Shown: piece after piece, positions 12,168 to 25,400 of the stretch
Layout: each line of letters begins with the position of its first letter
How positions within the stretch are numbered: the stretch's first letter is position 1
Assembly (NCBI RefSeq): GCF_000208745.1
Contig: NC_030859.1
Coordinates: forward strand, 20,266,915-20,330,914
Direction of reading: 5' to 3'
Length of the DNA stretch: 64,000 bases
Source of the DNA: Theobroma cacao
Lineage: Eukaryota > Streptophyta > Magnoliopsida > Malvales > Malvaceae
The notes under the pieces: model-generated
Seen by the model: only the letters and a program-made list of their open reading frames with translations
Database searches by the model: none
Told to the model about the DNA's origin: nothing
Translations under genes and position numbers: made by a program

Positions 12168-12400
12168 TTATTTCTCACAATTTCTTCTTGAAATTACGTT
12201 CAATAATGAGAAAATAAGAATAAACACAAAATGAGGAAATGAAGAAAATATACCAATAGATTTGAAAATTACCCTTTTGGTCACACTACTATGATGTTGT
12301 AACACACCACCAACACAAAACTTCTCAATAACAGATTCATCAACATTTAGTTTCACAAAGCCCAAACAAGTAGAAGACCATGAAGTTACTAACCATTTGG
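12168..12400 (-). pseudogene. Retroelement RNase H-like domain, N-terminal half
   Basis: The minus-strand translation includes GFVKLNVDESVIEK, then GGVLQHHSSVTK and IFKSIGI. This matches the first strands of plant retroelement RNase H-like domains (WVKLNVDGS...GGVLRD..G, catalytic Asp in NVD). It ends near 'YFLIIERN', which overlaps the beginning of the fragment at 3480-3721. The frame lies immediately downstream of the RLP tail and reads on from it if the RLP frame change is ignored. It is a non-functional remnant. Confidence 0.5.
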
Positions 12401-12402
12401 GT

Positions 12403-15318
12403 TTAGCCCCTTCGAATTACAAGATGTCCCATGGCTCCAAAAAGAAATCCACATCCATAACCCAATAAAACAACCATCCAGCTAAATCCATTTTCGGATT
12501 CTGAGTCATCTACAGATGATGGTACTGGTTGCCCTACCTCGTCTTCTTTGCAATCTTTGGACAATGGAAATCCACATAACCCCAAGTTTCCTTCGAATGA
12601 ACCATTTTCAAATGTATTGAATTGTTTACCTTGAGGTATGGGTCCAACAAGTTGGTTGTCGGAAAGGTTCAGGGAAGAAAGTGATGTCAAGTCTACCAAT
12701 TGCTTTGGAATCTTCCCAACCAGCTTATTTGAGGAGAGGTCTAACCACTCAAGAGCATTCAGGTTTCCCATCGTCCAAGGGATATGACCAGAGAAGCTGT
12801 TGTGAGACAAGTTTTGTCCTTTAAGTGAAACAAGTTTTCCTATGGATATTGGAACTTCTCCTCGAAACTTGTTATTTGAGAGATCAATGCTCTTGAATAT
12901 TTTCAAAATTTTTACGAGTTCCCTATCGTGTCCTTTCATTACCACACTTACAGAATAATCATAGGAGTAACCATACTGATTCCCAATATCACTCACGAAT
13001 TCCAAATAAGGACTTTGGCCTTCCCCAATCTTTGTCATTGACTTCAGATTTTCAACGTACTTGCTTGGTAGAGAACCGCTAAAATCATTGTTGGACAGGT
13101 CTAAGATTCGTAAGTTGGAAAAACAGTTCTCGGTCTCGCAACCACGTATGGAACCATGCAACTTATTTGAACGTAAGACGAGAACTTGTAATTCTGAGAG
13201 ATTTCCTAACCAATGAGGAAATGTATCGTTCATCATATTGTTTCCAAGATCAAGAACTTCAATGTTTCTGCAATTCACCATAGATCGTGGCAATGTTCCT
13301 TCTAGTCGATTTGAATTGATGTTGATATTTTTCAATCCACAATCCTCTGCAAATCTCGAAGGAATGGTTCCGGAAAAATTATTCATCTTTAGATTTAATA
13401 CTGAAAGACTTGCATTAAAGCTTCCGAGGCATTCTGGGATGGTTCCGCTCAAATTGTTGTGAGACAAGTCGAGCACCTCAAGGAAACTTACATTGCAAAT
13501 TTGAGAAGAGATCTGCCCGTTCAAGTTGTTGTTTGAGATTGAAAAGAAAACTGTTGAGAGAGGAAAAACTGGAAGATTTCCTTCAATCAAGTTGGATCGG
13601 AAGTCCATAACTTCAATATGTCTCCAAGGAATTTCCTCTAAAGATGTCAACAAGTTGTGAGAAAGATTTAGATAAGACAATGAATCCTTCCCCATGTCCC
13701 ATGCCCATTTGGGCAGATGTCCTTGAATACCATTATGAGAAAGGTCTAACTGTTGCAAATTGGTTAAAACTTTTAAAAATTTTGGAAACTCATCTACTTT
13801 GCAAGATGACAAAAACAAAAACTCGAGGCTAACAGGCAATATAGGACTGTCATTGTTGTTAAAGGACAAGGATAAACTATTGTGTGAAAGGTCTAGAAAA
13901 AGAAGATTTTTGAGCTCTGAGAACATGTCTAACTCTAAATTGCCACTCAAGTTATTGGATGACAAATCGAGTTCAGTGAGGTTCACCAGTCTGGATATGG
14001 AGCTGGGAATCGAACCTTGGAATTTGTTGTTTCTCATATCTACTTCTATCAATGATGTTTGCTGAAACTCATGGATACGACCAATGAGTTGGTTATTATG
14101 GAGATACAAGTACTGTAATGATGATAGGGAAAACAACCAAGATGGCAATGTTCCATTAAGTGAGTTATAAGACAAGTCTATATAAAGTATTCTATGAAAC
14201 AAAGCTGCCATATTAGGAATAGAACCAACTAGTTGATTAGTTGAAAGCCGAAGAAATGTAAGATCTGTCAAGTTTATGAGTGAGGATGGGATATGGCCAC
14301 TAAAACTATTAGCTGCGAAATCTAGATGAATAAGTTTCGAGAGGTTTCCCAATGATCTTGGCACTCTCCCAGAAAAGTTACACAAGGCAAAATTCAAATG
14401 CTTTAAAGATTCCAGATTGCCAATTGAATCAGGCAACTCTCCAGAGAAAGATGTGTCCCAAAGGCTCAAAAACTCTGAGGGTCCAGTCCAATTGGATTTT
14501 GGAATATAACCAATGAGTTCTGGGTTTCTGTGCAAACTAAGCAACCTGAGATTAGGTAGGTGAAAAACGTATTCTGGGAATTTTCCTTGCAACTCACAAT
14601 AGTTAAGACTTAGAGATGTCAAAGAAGAAGACACGTTCATCAAGGAACCAAGTTCAAATGACCCAAAGATAATTTGATCTAGAAAGATTTCTCTAATTTC
14701 AGTTAGATTCTGAACAAGTTTTCTGAAAGTAGGTTCTTCAATTGTCATTTGGAAAAAATTGTTAGAGAGGTCAAGTGAAACCAAGCTAGACAGGTGAGAA
14801 GTACTAGATGGAACATTCCCAGAAAACGATGAAGAGGAGAGGTTAAGATGCATCAAACTAGCAAAATTACCAAATTCAGAAGAAACCGTGGAGGCTTTAA
14901 AATCATTATGGGCAAGGTTCAGCATCTGCAAGTTTCGAAGGAGGAAAAGGCTGCTATTCGAAGTGATGCTGCCAAGAAGCCAGCTGCAGCTTAGGTCCAA
15001 GCCTATCACATAACCTGTGGCACTGTCACAAGTAACCCCATCCCATGAGCAACAATCTGTACCATTCTTCCAAGAGTTTGTCTTCGGATAGGATTTAATA
15101 CCAACAAGACCACAACCAGAAGAAGACATATTGTTAAGAGAAAAGGTGCTCTTAAATTGTAGTAAAGCAGCACCTTCATCTATATGTGTTGATGAAGGTA
15201 AAGAGGCTGACAAAATAGCTTGAAGTTTTAGGGAAAACAAGAGAATGCACAGCATTTGATACAACCATGCAAACCAAGCCATCTTTCTTCTTGATGGGAA
15301 AGAAAACCAATGCACCAA
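12403..15318 (-). CDS. Leucine-rich-repeat receptor-like protein (Cf-9/RLP type), tail truncated
   Basis: An intronless gene for a cell-surface LRR receptor-like protein without a kinase. Members of this family sense pathogen or developmental ligands and signal through SOBIR1/BAK1-type partner kinases. The frame is 971 residues, but Met13 is the likelier start. It begins a clean signal peptide (about residues 13-37), and a TATA box on the minus strand (15359-15366) leaves almost no leader before the first Met. Next come the LRR N-terminal cap with CCSWDGVTC (89-97), more than twenty LRRs, a non-LRR island near VSVVMKGHDRELVK, final LRRs, the GNLGLCGFPL cap, an acidic stretch and a transmembrane helix (WMVVLLGYGCGFLFGAMG). 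The protein ends VIRRG-stop. An alternative frame continues KPKWLV, the usual RLP cytoplasmic tail, so a 1-bp insertion has shortened the tail. Probably still expressible. Confidence 0.9.
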   Translation of the reverse strand: MVHWFSFPSRRKMAWFAWLYQMLCILLFSLKLQAILSASLPSSTHIDEGAALLQFKSTFSLNNMSSSGCGLVGIKSYPKTNSWKNGTDCCSWDGVTCDSATGYVIGLDLSCSWLLGSITSNSSLFLLRNLQMLNLAHNDFKASTVSSEFGNFASLMHLNLSSSSFSGNVPSSTSHLSSLVSLDLSNNFFQMTIEEPTFRKLVQNLTEIREIFLDQIIFGSFELGSLMNVSSSLTSLSLNYCELQGKFPEYVFHLPNLRLLSLHRNPELIGYIPKSNWTGPSEFLSLWDTSFSGELPDSIGNLESLKHLNFALCNFSGRVPRSLGNLSKLIHLDFAANSFSGHIPSSLINLTDLTFLRLSTNQLVGSIPNMAALFHRILYIDLSYNSLNGTLPSWLFSLSSLQYLYLHNNQLIGRIHEFQQTSLIEVDMRNNKFQGSIPSSISRLVNLTELDLSSNNLSGNLELDMFSELKNLLFLDLSHNSLSLSFNNNDSPILPVSLEFLFLSSCKVDEFPKFLKVLTNLQQLDLSHNGIQGHLPKWAWDMGKDSLSYLNLSHNLLTSLEEIPWRHIEVMDFRSNLIEGNLPVFPLSTVFFSISNNNLNGQISSQICNVSFLEVLDLSHNNLSGTIPECLGSFNASLSVLNLKMNNFSGTIPSRFAEDCGLKNININSNRLEGTLPRSMVNCRNIEVLDLGNNMMNDTFPHWLGNLSELQVLVLRSNKLHGSIRGCETENCFSNLRILDLSNNDFSGSLPSKYVENLKSMTKIGEGQSPYLEFVSDIGNQYGYSYDYSVSVVMKGHDRELVKILKIFKSIDLSNNKFRGEVPISIGKLVSLKGQNLSHNSFSGHIPWTMGNLNALEWLDLSSNKLVGKIPKQLVDLTSLSSLNLSDNQLVGPIPQGKQFNTFENGSFEGNLGLCGFPLSKDCKEDEVGQPVPSSVDDSESENGFSWMVVLLGYGCGFLFGAMGHLVIRRG

Positions 15319-15358
15319 TGTGAGTATCAGTACAGCGATAAGTTATGGTAGAAATGGA

Positions 15359-15366
15359 TATTTATA
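15359..15366 (-). promoter_or_regulatory. TATA box of the RLP gene
   Basis: TATAAATA on the minus strand, 41 bp before the first ATG and 77 bp before the second in-frame ATG of the RLP. The spacing favours the second ATG as the translation start. Confidence 0.5.
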
Positions 15367-16481
15367 GTCAAGTTAATCAAAGTAGTCAATGTAATACTTA
15401 AAAACCACAAGTGAACTTGTGTCTACACAGTGCCATATGGAAACCCCACAAAGTGGAGTTTGACTTTAGCAATTTTCCATGTCTAAATATATCTTGGAAT
15501 AACAGTATTAGTTTCTTGCTAATCAAATGAAAGAAAACGACAGTTGTGGAACTAGCTAGTACGAGTAGCATTTCAAATAGTTGCCGGCTGCCATGTTGAA
15601 GACTATCCATAACATTTCAAATAGTCAATTCTATTTTAATATATACAGGTCACAGAACTAGTCTAGTCAAAGCCGGCATTAATCTTAAGTTATTCTGCCT
15701 TGATTTTAATCGACACATTCAATGATCGAATAGAAACATGCATGTAATCCAATACCAACACAAGCACATTCATGGTGGAAACTGACAATGCCTCAAAAAC
15801 ATTCAATTCAACTCAAACATGAATATAAACAAGAAAGAAGAAACTAAATAAATGATGACAATATTGTACCATATGTTATACATGGAGCTAGTATTATTAG
15901 GACAGAAGGAGATAAGCACAAGAATAAGAGAAAAGTACCAGCTTAAAGCAGGATATTTAAAGTAATAAACGACAGGTGATGCATTGATTCGATAATGAGT
16001 CTCAGCTTTTAAAACTTCAAATTGGGTTAGAAGAAGAATAGAAGAGGCAATTTTGGTCCGCCAAGACTTATTAGGTTTGACATATCAAACGAGGTCTAGT
16101 TTAGAAGACACACATAAACAAAGTTGTCTCCAGGGAGTACGTCAGAGGATGGACAGACAGAGGAATACTTAGACCAAAGATACAAAGCTAGGATTGACTT
16201 CAAACACAAGCACCTATGCTGTTTTGGAGTATAGCAAATGATGTCTACAGATTCTTGAAATGACAATGTTTTAAGGCTTCAGATCCTGCCAGTTGAAAAA
16301 GATCCAGCTAAGCGAAGATGATTGTCATGGCTCCATGATAAGCTTGAAAGGATCAAATCAGCTGACAAGAAAAGAAATACCTTGGAATTACCAGTAAATC
16401 CTTATAATAATTCAAAGCACGCATTAAATAGGCTTGGAAGTATTAAAGGAAGGAATTACCCTTAAAATAATTTAAGAAGTT
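15367..16481. other. Intergenic region between RLP promoter and LNK2 3' end
   Basis: No convincing gene. It holds the upstream region of the RLP gene and the 3' untranslated region of LNK2, both transcribed on the minus strand. The short open frame at 15398-15610 has no recognisable features. Confidence 0.5.
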
Positions 16482-19400
16482 TCAGTGCAAGGCTTCAACC
16501 TCAGTGGCTCCAACATCTGCAGGTCCATAGTTTGATGCATTCTCAGAACCATCTATGCAAGTGCTGTTCTTAAATTGTTCCACTTGTTGGGAGTCCAACA
16601 ATGGGGAAGGACCTTTCAAGACCTGGTGGATAAGGTTTTGTTGAACTTGTGAATTGTCTGATATGCAACCAATAGGCAACCCCAATAAACTTGCTGATTT
16701 GCGCTCACAAGGGAACTTTGTGGAAGCAGGTGATTCAGATGTCTCAGGATGCTTTCCTGGCAACTCCAAAGGCCGATGGAAAAGTAAATGAGCAACTGTT
16801 CGGTCTATGGGATTGGTCTCTGTTTCTGCGTCAGACATCCTGTACCAGTACAGCTTATGAATAAGATGATACTAAAGCTTCTAATGCAATCTAACTCCAA
16901 CAGGCACAAAATGCAGCATTAAGGGATAGAGATGGATATTTTAAGTTGGAAAAGGCTGTTGATTTATGGAAAGAATCTGAAACTTCAGAAGAAGACTTTA
17001 CAATGATATAATACATTAAGCAAGAAACAAAAACCAAATAAAACCACACTAATGATTTTTAATTTGTTGGAGGGTGACCAGATCATGGAAACTTATGAAA
17101 TCTCAGCAGAGAAGCAGATAATTAATAAACAAAAAATGAGTAAGCATATACTTCTTTAACTTACACAAACCTTGGCTGTTAATAACATGAAAAATAAAAT
17201 AAAATTGAGGTGACGAAAAGAACCTAGCATGCTTGAATGTTGACCATAATTCCCTCCCAAAATACTGCAATGGAATGGGATAGTGTAGATGAAAGGAAAC
17301 TTCTAGACACAGTTGCATTGTTTGGTTCGTTAAGTGGGAGCTACAATTCCATTTGTCAAACACTCTAGAGCATATTGTTGATCATCAATGTCCAAAACTT
17401 GCAGTGACATAGCTATTGCAGAATTCAGTTTTGTCAGGAAATACACCAAGTCTTCCTATCAACAATTTCACTACTATCTATGGCTTTTTCTAATTTTCCA
17501 TTATTATGACACCTTAGTTTATGTACTTCAAGCAGATGCTAAATTCAAAAGTTACCAAATTTTGAGTTTCTTCTTCCCGAAAATAATTTAACCACAGATC
17601 ATTTAATTTGCCCAGCAAATTCTTCTTTTGTGGATGCATGTTTCCTAGTTTAAAGGCCATGATTGAATATTCTATGACATTTTCATCTTGGCTTTATTTG
17701 ATCATTTTGGTTGTCCACATGATCTATAATGGATTATATCTCATAAGGATTGGAACTCTAGATGGACACTGAAATTGTCTTGAACCCCAAAAGAACACAT
17801 AAATGAAACTCTTAGAGCTTGAAGCAAACGCTCTATACCAAATGATACAATTAAAAACTAATTCAAACCTAATTTAAGAAATGTGGCTTTATCTTTAATC
17901 AACTATCAAAGATGGAAACTCAAGAGAAAAAAAAGTAAGTTGCTTAACTGAAATTACATTCGTACAAAGGCAATGTGCGGTTACCCTTCCTTGGCTGCAT
18001 CTATGGAAGAAATTGGAAACAGAAATCTTATGTGGTGACAAAATGGACAGGTAAGAGGTGCTAATTCTTTCAAAATTTTAGCCATAAGAGATGTTGAGAA
18101 TTTTAAAAGAAATTTATTTAAAAAATTCCAGTAATTTCCTATAAGATCATTATGCAAAAAAATTGTCTCTTGATTGGAGAATTTTCTTCTTAGTCAACCC
18201 AAAATGGAAGAAACATACCAAGGCCCTAAATCTTCCCTTTTTCTACTTCTTTCCACAAATTAAAAAGGAAAAGAATGCAAACAGGATCTAAAGAAACTGC
18301 CAATAAATATATAATAGAGCCAGCTAAGCCCAGGTGAAAAAAAGGGAAGGTGAAACCATAGTTATCACCATGCTATTTAAAGTGTAAAAAATAGCAAATT
18401 GTCATAAAGCCAGCAATTCATCAACCTAGAAAATGAGTTATGGGAAAAAAAATCTTTAGTTGAACACCCTTCCTATTTCATCTATATTTTTCGCCTTGGC
18501 TTAAAATACATTGATGCCTCACTAAGTCAGCATTCATCCATTAATAGTGCAAACCATAAGTAATCAACTGCTATTTAATTTTGCTAAAACCTTTGGAGAG
18601 TTGATGACGAAGATTAATGTTTCCAAGGATAACATAAAATCAGTTTTCCTTTCAAAATAAATATAAATGCAACAGTGTAGAGTTTACTAACCTGTTATGG
18701 TTCTTATTTTCTTCTTTTGCAACCTCATTTTCATCCCTGCTACTTTTGTTAGTGCTGCTTGTGTCACTGGCATAATGCCTCTGCATCGCACTTTGAGCCA
18801 ACCGGAACAAGCTATCTCTTATGCAAAGTCTAATTTTGATGTCCAACTGTGAACATTGATTTGTTGGTGTCACTGATTCCTTATTAGCCAATGAGGGAAA
18901 AAATTTATTAGCAAGTCAAGCATACCTTTCCAATTACATCTTGTAGCTGGTAAAGTACTGTTTCCTCCACTGAGCAGTCATCAACTGCAACAGAGACTGT
19001 ATTAGAGTCATCTTGCTCTAGAGGGGAGTTTGGGTCAAACGAGGCAAGAGTGGTAAGGTCTTCAACATCAGCTCCCTCAACATGCTGAAATTGATTTTCT
19101 TGATTACATTTTTGAATGACAGAGTGATCGGCACAAGGAACTTGACAATGAAACTGCTGTTGTTGTTTCTGAATGGCAAGTAGTGCTTGCATTTGCTGGC
19201 GCCGCCTCAATTTTTCAATTTTTTCCTGAGGTGTCATGCTCAAGGGTTTTGTAGAAGCCTCAACTGACCTGTTTACAGAATTTGCCTTGCTAGGGGAAAC
19301 ATCATAACAAGAAAGCAAGGGTTGCTGTTTAAATTCTCCAGACTGAATGTTGGACAAAACAGGTATTGTAGGATATTGGTTTGTAAGATTCCCGTATGCA

Positions 19401-22400
19401 GAAGGGGCCACAAATGTATTGGAGATGTGCTGGTACTGCAGTGAGTCAGATCCTCGAAGCTGCCTCTGCTGACCAACAACTGAAGATGGAGAAGATTTTA
19501 CTATGGAGGTTGCCACATTATTCTCATATTGAGCCAATGGGTTTCCAGATGGAGTCCATGTACCATATAAATCCTGTAATAGTTTTGCCTCACCTATGTC
19601 TCCAGATTTTTTCCAAAATTTCAACAGCTTTTTCTGCCTATGTGCCTGCACAGAGAAGAATTAAACTAAAAATAACACATTGACATCTTTACTGGAACAG
19701 CAATACTTAAAATGATGGTAAATTAATGTAATAACAGCAATCCCCCCCCCCCCCCCCCCCCACGGGGGGAAAAAAAAAGGAGGAAGGAAGAACCCTCAAG
19801 AAGTTCTCTTGTATATTGGGTCAAGAAATAAGTTATTATTTAAGAGAAAGAATTACTCAAGCTTGAAGGAAAAACAAAAATAGGCCAAATTAACACATAA
19901 AAGTCCTCTGCGGATGACATTTTTAGGCTAAATGGGATATAACTTTTTTATACATGAATAAGTCAAAGATGTCTTTAGTTAAAGCAATCTCCATCATCTT
20001 AACTTCATAGCTCTATGGACAATATAAACCAGTAAACCTGTTGTCAATGTATATAGCAATCTTCCACATGTCCAAAACTAAGCTTCTGCCCAACCAATAT
20101 TTCTCAAATCGCCATAATATAAAAAAAGTGGGCCTGATTCAGCTTAATAAATTAGATATTGGACATTAGAACATCTATATATAATATTACATTCTCAGCA
20201 TCTATTAACTATTCCAAACTCCAAGCTATATCAGCATCTACCAAAAGCTCAAATAAAACTTAACACAGTAACAATGTGGCAAGGGCTTGAAAAATACTGT
20301 GTCTACAATGGAAAGCACATAATCACAGTTAAATGTCATAGTTAAATATACAATAACATTAGAATTAGACAAGGAGAGGCACTTCTTCCTGGATGGTTGT
20401 CATTGGATAATATTATTAGATATCTTCCATGACCTAATAATACCAAGCCAAACCCACTAAAATCCAGGCACATGACAATCTAACAACCAATTCCACCCAT
20501 CTATTTTGTTTATAGCTAACAAAATTATTTATTTATTTTAATATTCTGCCCTTAAAGATGCTGGACTCTTTTTTCGCTCCCTATATAACACTAAAGAAAG
20601 GTTCTACAAACCTACTCCTATAGTTCTGTAAATGCACAGTGATTGGGACATCATTCAAACCTGCCATCCCCAGGAACATGGAAAATAGTAATTTATTCCA
20701 AATGTTAAAGAGATATACCAGAAACCAAAGCCAATTTGAATAGTTAAGTATTAAGTGTATGATAGGAATACCTTATCACCCAATTCATTAGGGGCCATAA
20801 CTTTTTCAGCAACCATGTGAGACTTTGATGCACTGGTTTTTCCCCTGGTTTCCACATTCATCTGTGAAAGTAAAATTAGAAATTATGTTATTTATAGCTT
20901 GGTTTAGTTGTTTAAGTTAAAAGCATGAGTAATAAAGAATTGATCATTCTGCATGTGGATTTTTCGCACCTGCTCCTCAATTATGGATTTACTTTCATCT
21001 CCAGCAAATTCTACATGATGCAGACCATGAGATGTGGAACCATCCAATTTCTCATAACTAAGGGTAAATGGCTGGTTATCTTGTTGCTCATATTCTCTTT
21101 TGACCTCCAAATTCTCAGATGTGCTCCTTAATGCTCCTAAACCTAAACTAGGAGAATCCACAGTAGTAGGAAAGGATTTTGCTGCGCTGTTTGTTACCTC
21201 TTTAGATGAGGACCATAAGTCATCAGCACTACCAAGACTTACATTGCCAAATATTGGGTCATCATTGCTGTAAAATCATCACTTGTGAGAATATTGAGTC
21301 AGATGGATGCCATTGTGTATGATAAAAAGAATGAGAAACAAGGAAAGGAACACTATGATTGGAGTTATCTCCTTTTTCCCTGAGAAGGGGACGGGGGTAG
21401 TTGAAGCAAGAAATGCTTTTAGAATTAAGCAAGCTTATTTTATAAATTTACTTACGCTAATTTGGAAAACTGCTACAAAATCAAGGGAAACACAAAATAA
21501 GTGCATACTAAATATGGACAACCAAAGTGAACAAACTGGTGCAGGAGTTTCAGGTGCTTTAGTTCCACATTTAAGAATACACAGAATAGTTACAACTTAG
21601 AGCAAATGAAACTTGAAAATTTTGAAGTTCGAAGTCCACAAAAATAAAATGATCACTTATGTGAAGACACCACGGGTCATTCCACGGGAAGAAAAGTTAT
21701 CAACTTGTGGTTACTTACCGAGTTCAAAAGAAAACATGAGAATCATAACAAACGCTACTTGGATGACTGCACAAATATCAATCTTCCAGACTAGATTGTC
21801 ATTACAATGCTTTCATAAGCTACAAGAAAGGTAAAAATTGTGCTTTACCTAAAAATTCGATCAAGATCATCAAAGCTTCCAATGTTAGCCCAGCTGTAGT
21901 CCACTAAATCACCTTGTTCTTTACCTTCATTGGGATTTTGAAATATTTGAGAATCTTTAGTAAGTTCAGTCGTCCCTGCTGTTGAGAGAATGTGCCTATT
22001 TAGGGTTATAAAAAGAAAAAGAAAAAACAACTTCCATCGGCTTTAGTCTAAATAAATAATATTCTCACCATTTGTTGAACTATATTTATTTACTTCAGCC
22101 AAATGGTTAGAGACTTCACTTCCCATGGAATCCTGATCAGTTTTGGCTGCATTAGATAAAGATAACTCTGGCCACGAGACCATGCCAAATCCTGAAGTGG
22201 CAATCCCTCCATTTGCATTGAAATTGGAACTGCCCTCCACCTTTCTTCCATGAAGATCAACTTTATCCCCAGGTGTCTTTTGGTCAGTAGACTTTATGGT
22301 TGCAGTTTCTTGACTCCATTGCTTCTTACTATGACAGTTTTCACTTCCCTCTTGATAAGGTACTATATGGTCATCACTCTCACCATCCTCACCCCATATT

Positions 22401-25400
22401 ATATTTGTTAGCTGAAAATATGAGTAAAGGATCATATCACCACTCATATGACATCCAAGAAAGTATTATCATATGAAGCAATCAAAATAATAATACTAAA
22501 GTAAAATGGTTAAAACAATTGAAAAGCTATAGCGAAGCAGCAGCTCTGTTGTTTGGTGTATAGGCCCATGGGTGTGCCTCATTAAATCACTGCCAATAAC
22601 GATAATTTCACCACAGGAAAAAAAGATAGAAATTGTTTAGAACTCATAAGATATCAGAAGGATAGGATATGAGTTTCTCGAATGGAGATTATAATAAAAA
22701 ATCATCAAGCTCTCTCCCCAACCCAGATCATTACTTTGTTCACTTGTATCACAGCCTCATTTATTCCACAAAGCCTCATAGTTTTCTTTCCTTCTGCTCA
22801 AATGTCTTGACTTCACTTGAAATCCATTCAATCTTCCTTCAACATGATTTGATTCCAAAATGAATTTGATCTCAAGAATGTTTATTGTTTCTATGTTGAT
22901 TGGACCTATTACTGTTAATTATTTACTTTGAATCACAATTTAAAGCATCCTTCCCACAAATTAACCTTAGATAACACTACTTTCTATGTACATACAAAAC
23001 AAAAAATTGCAAAAAAAGATAAAATAATGCACTACTGTTCTCTCACTTGGATGTAAAGCAAACAGATTCAACATCAAAAGTAATTTCTTATTGATGGAGC
23101 AAAAAATAGTCATGGTCGAGATGTGTAAGTCCCTTTGAACCAGGAAAAAAAAAAGACACAAAGCACAATTGAGGACAATACATGCTGAATTGAATCTGAC
23201 ACACAGAATTAAAAGAAATTGAAGTTGCTGATTGAGAAGATATAGGAAGCCCATCTTTCATGAACTCCAGAAATTAACACATCAGATACAAAGGAAAGAC
23301 ATATAGGTTGGGAAAAATAATCCAGGGCGTACTTAAATAGTCCATCGACAAGGAGAAGTAGGCATGTAGTAGTGAGATATAGAGTAGATTTATTGGAATA
23401 TCCCTTTTTTTTTTTTGAACACAATTAAAATATCCTATCTGATCACATGTAAATATGTTCTTTTTTGCTGATGATAAATTTGTGGGTTCTTGAAGGGCCC
23501 GTGAACAAACCCATCCCAAATGTAGCAGGCACTATTAAGTCCCCATCCCAAATGTAGCAGGCACCATTAAGTACTAAAATTCAAACTCTGTTTTTCTTTT
23601 CTTTTTTTTTTCACATGTTAATCAATAATTAACACATACATGCAGGGAAGGGGAAGAGTACACATGATGAAGCAAACCGTTACTTTTAAAAGGCTATGTT
23701 CAGGCCCAATTACAGTCAAGAGTTGAAAGTATTTATCAAGAGCTGTGTCATATTTTAACAAATTGTTGTCCAGCCTATGGATGCTACTGCCCATGCAACT
23801 GCAGACACGGTTACATAAGCTTCCCTAGCGTGCAAATATGAAGGAAATGAATATCTGTTCAAAGATCTTCCTTGCTAATAAATAGCTCACTGATGTAGGC
23901 ATGAAGGCACAACCTCTCCCAAACATAATGAAAACGGGAAGACTACCTTAGACTGCTAAAAGTAATAACTTACAAAGAATGCAAGCGGAGTGGTTCACAG
24001 CACTCTTTACCATATGCGATCAAGAAGCATGCATATTTACCAAATATGTCTGTCTAATAAGAATCCAGACAGGTGAACAACTAGAAAGTTAATTTCCCCT
24101 GTGAGGCCTGATTAAGGTGGCACGAAATTTCAATTACAAATATACACTGCCTTGACATTGTAGATTTTAATATTCCACATGAAAGTATGTGATGTAGTGC
24201 AGCAGTGAAAATGGTAAAAAAGAAAACCAAAAACAGTGACGAAAACCAGACAAGCTAAAATTGATGTCCAATCGAATTAGGAACAAACTAGGGTTTAGAG
24301 TTCTAAAACCTCTATCAGAAAATAATCCAAAATAATACAGCAGCCTAATGAGTCTAAAAGGAATATTTATACTAAACATACCAAGATAACCAATTAGATA
24401 TAAGATTTGGAGTTCTATGAATTACGGAGATTTGTATATTGAGGCTTTGATATTGGCAATTTTGATACTAAGAATTGACTATTGAGAGTTGAGAGTTGAG
24501 ATTTAAGATTGGGAGAATATTGATTAAAATTCCAGATTACGTCTTGAGTGTTTTGTTTAAGATGACTTGTTCTGCATCATGAGGCAGGCGATAGCACATA
24601 CTGATGCAGGAGCATTATAGATAATCCTAAGCTACTACAAACTTAAATGATATGCGTACTTAAAAGCTAAGCCCTAAATCCTAATATAAGCTCAAATTAC
24701 CAAATATAACTATAACAACGTAATACTTGGAAAATAAGTAAAATACTCTAAATAGAAAACAACATATATAATCTAAAATACCATAAATATATGTAAAAAA
24801 AATTAAAGCATATCACACAAAAAAATGGTAACAAAATGTAAAAAATTTAATCCATCAAGTAGCTCTATCTATCTCACATCACCAGGGCCAACCTTAGTTA
24901 CGTGTCCAAAACCGTCTAAAGGGCTTGAGCAGGTTGCCTCAGTGCTTGGTCTCCTTGTTAATAACACAGAAAATTTCTCTAATAAACTAATTATTTTTAA
25001 GCTACAAGAATGATCTTGAAGGCCAACTATGATTAAGTTTATAAACCAAGGACTCCCCTTGCTTTTACAATTAGAATAGTAATACGGACACAAGAGGGCT
25101 AGAGAGAACTTTACATGCAAAAATTATCTAAGTCCCTTGAGATGACTCTTTAGTCCTCATAGGTGCCAGGAAATTAGGGAGTCAACAAAATTAATTTAAA
25201 AATAATAATAATAATAATAAATAAATAAAGGAAGTGGGGAGGGAAGAAACTATGAACAGCCACATAGCATAAAATGAAGAAGAACCTTCATCCTTGCACT
25301 CATTATAAACCATGCAACCTACAGCACAACTGCAAATACTGACACTAATAATCATTCACCCTGTTATTTATTTCCTCTACTTTTCTGTTTTCATGTTAAG

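Noticed and set aside
13238..14065. Plus-strand open frames of 62-101 codons
   Set aside because: Shadows of the RLP coding sequence on the other strand.
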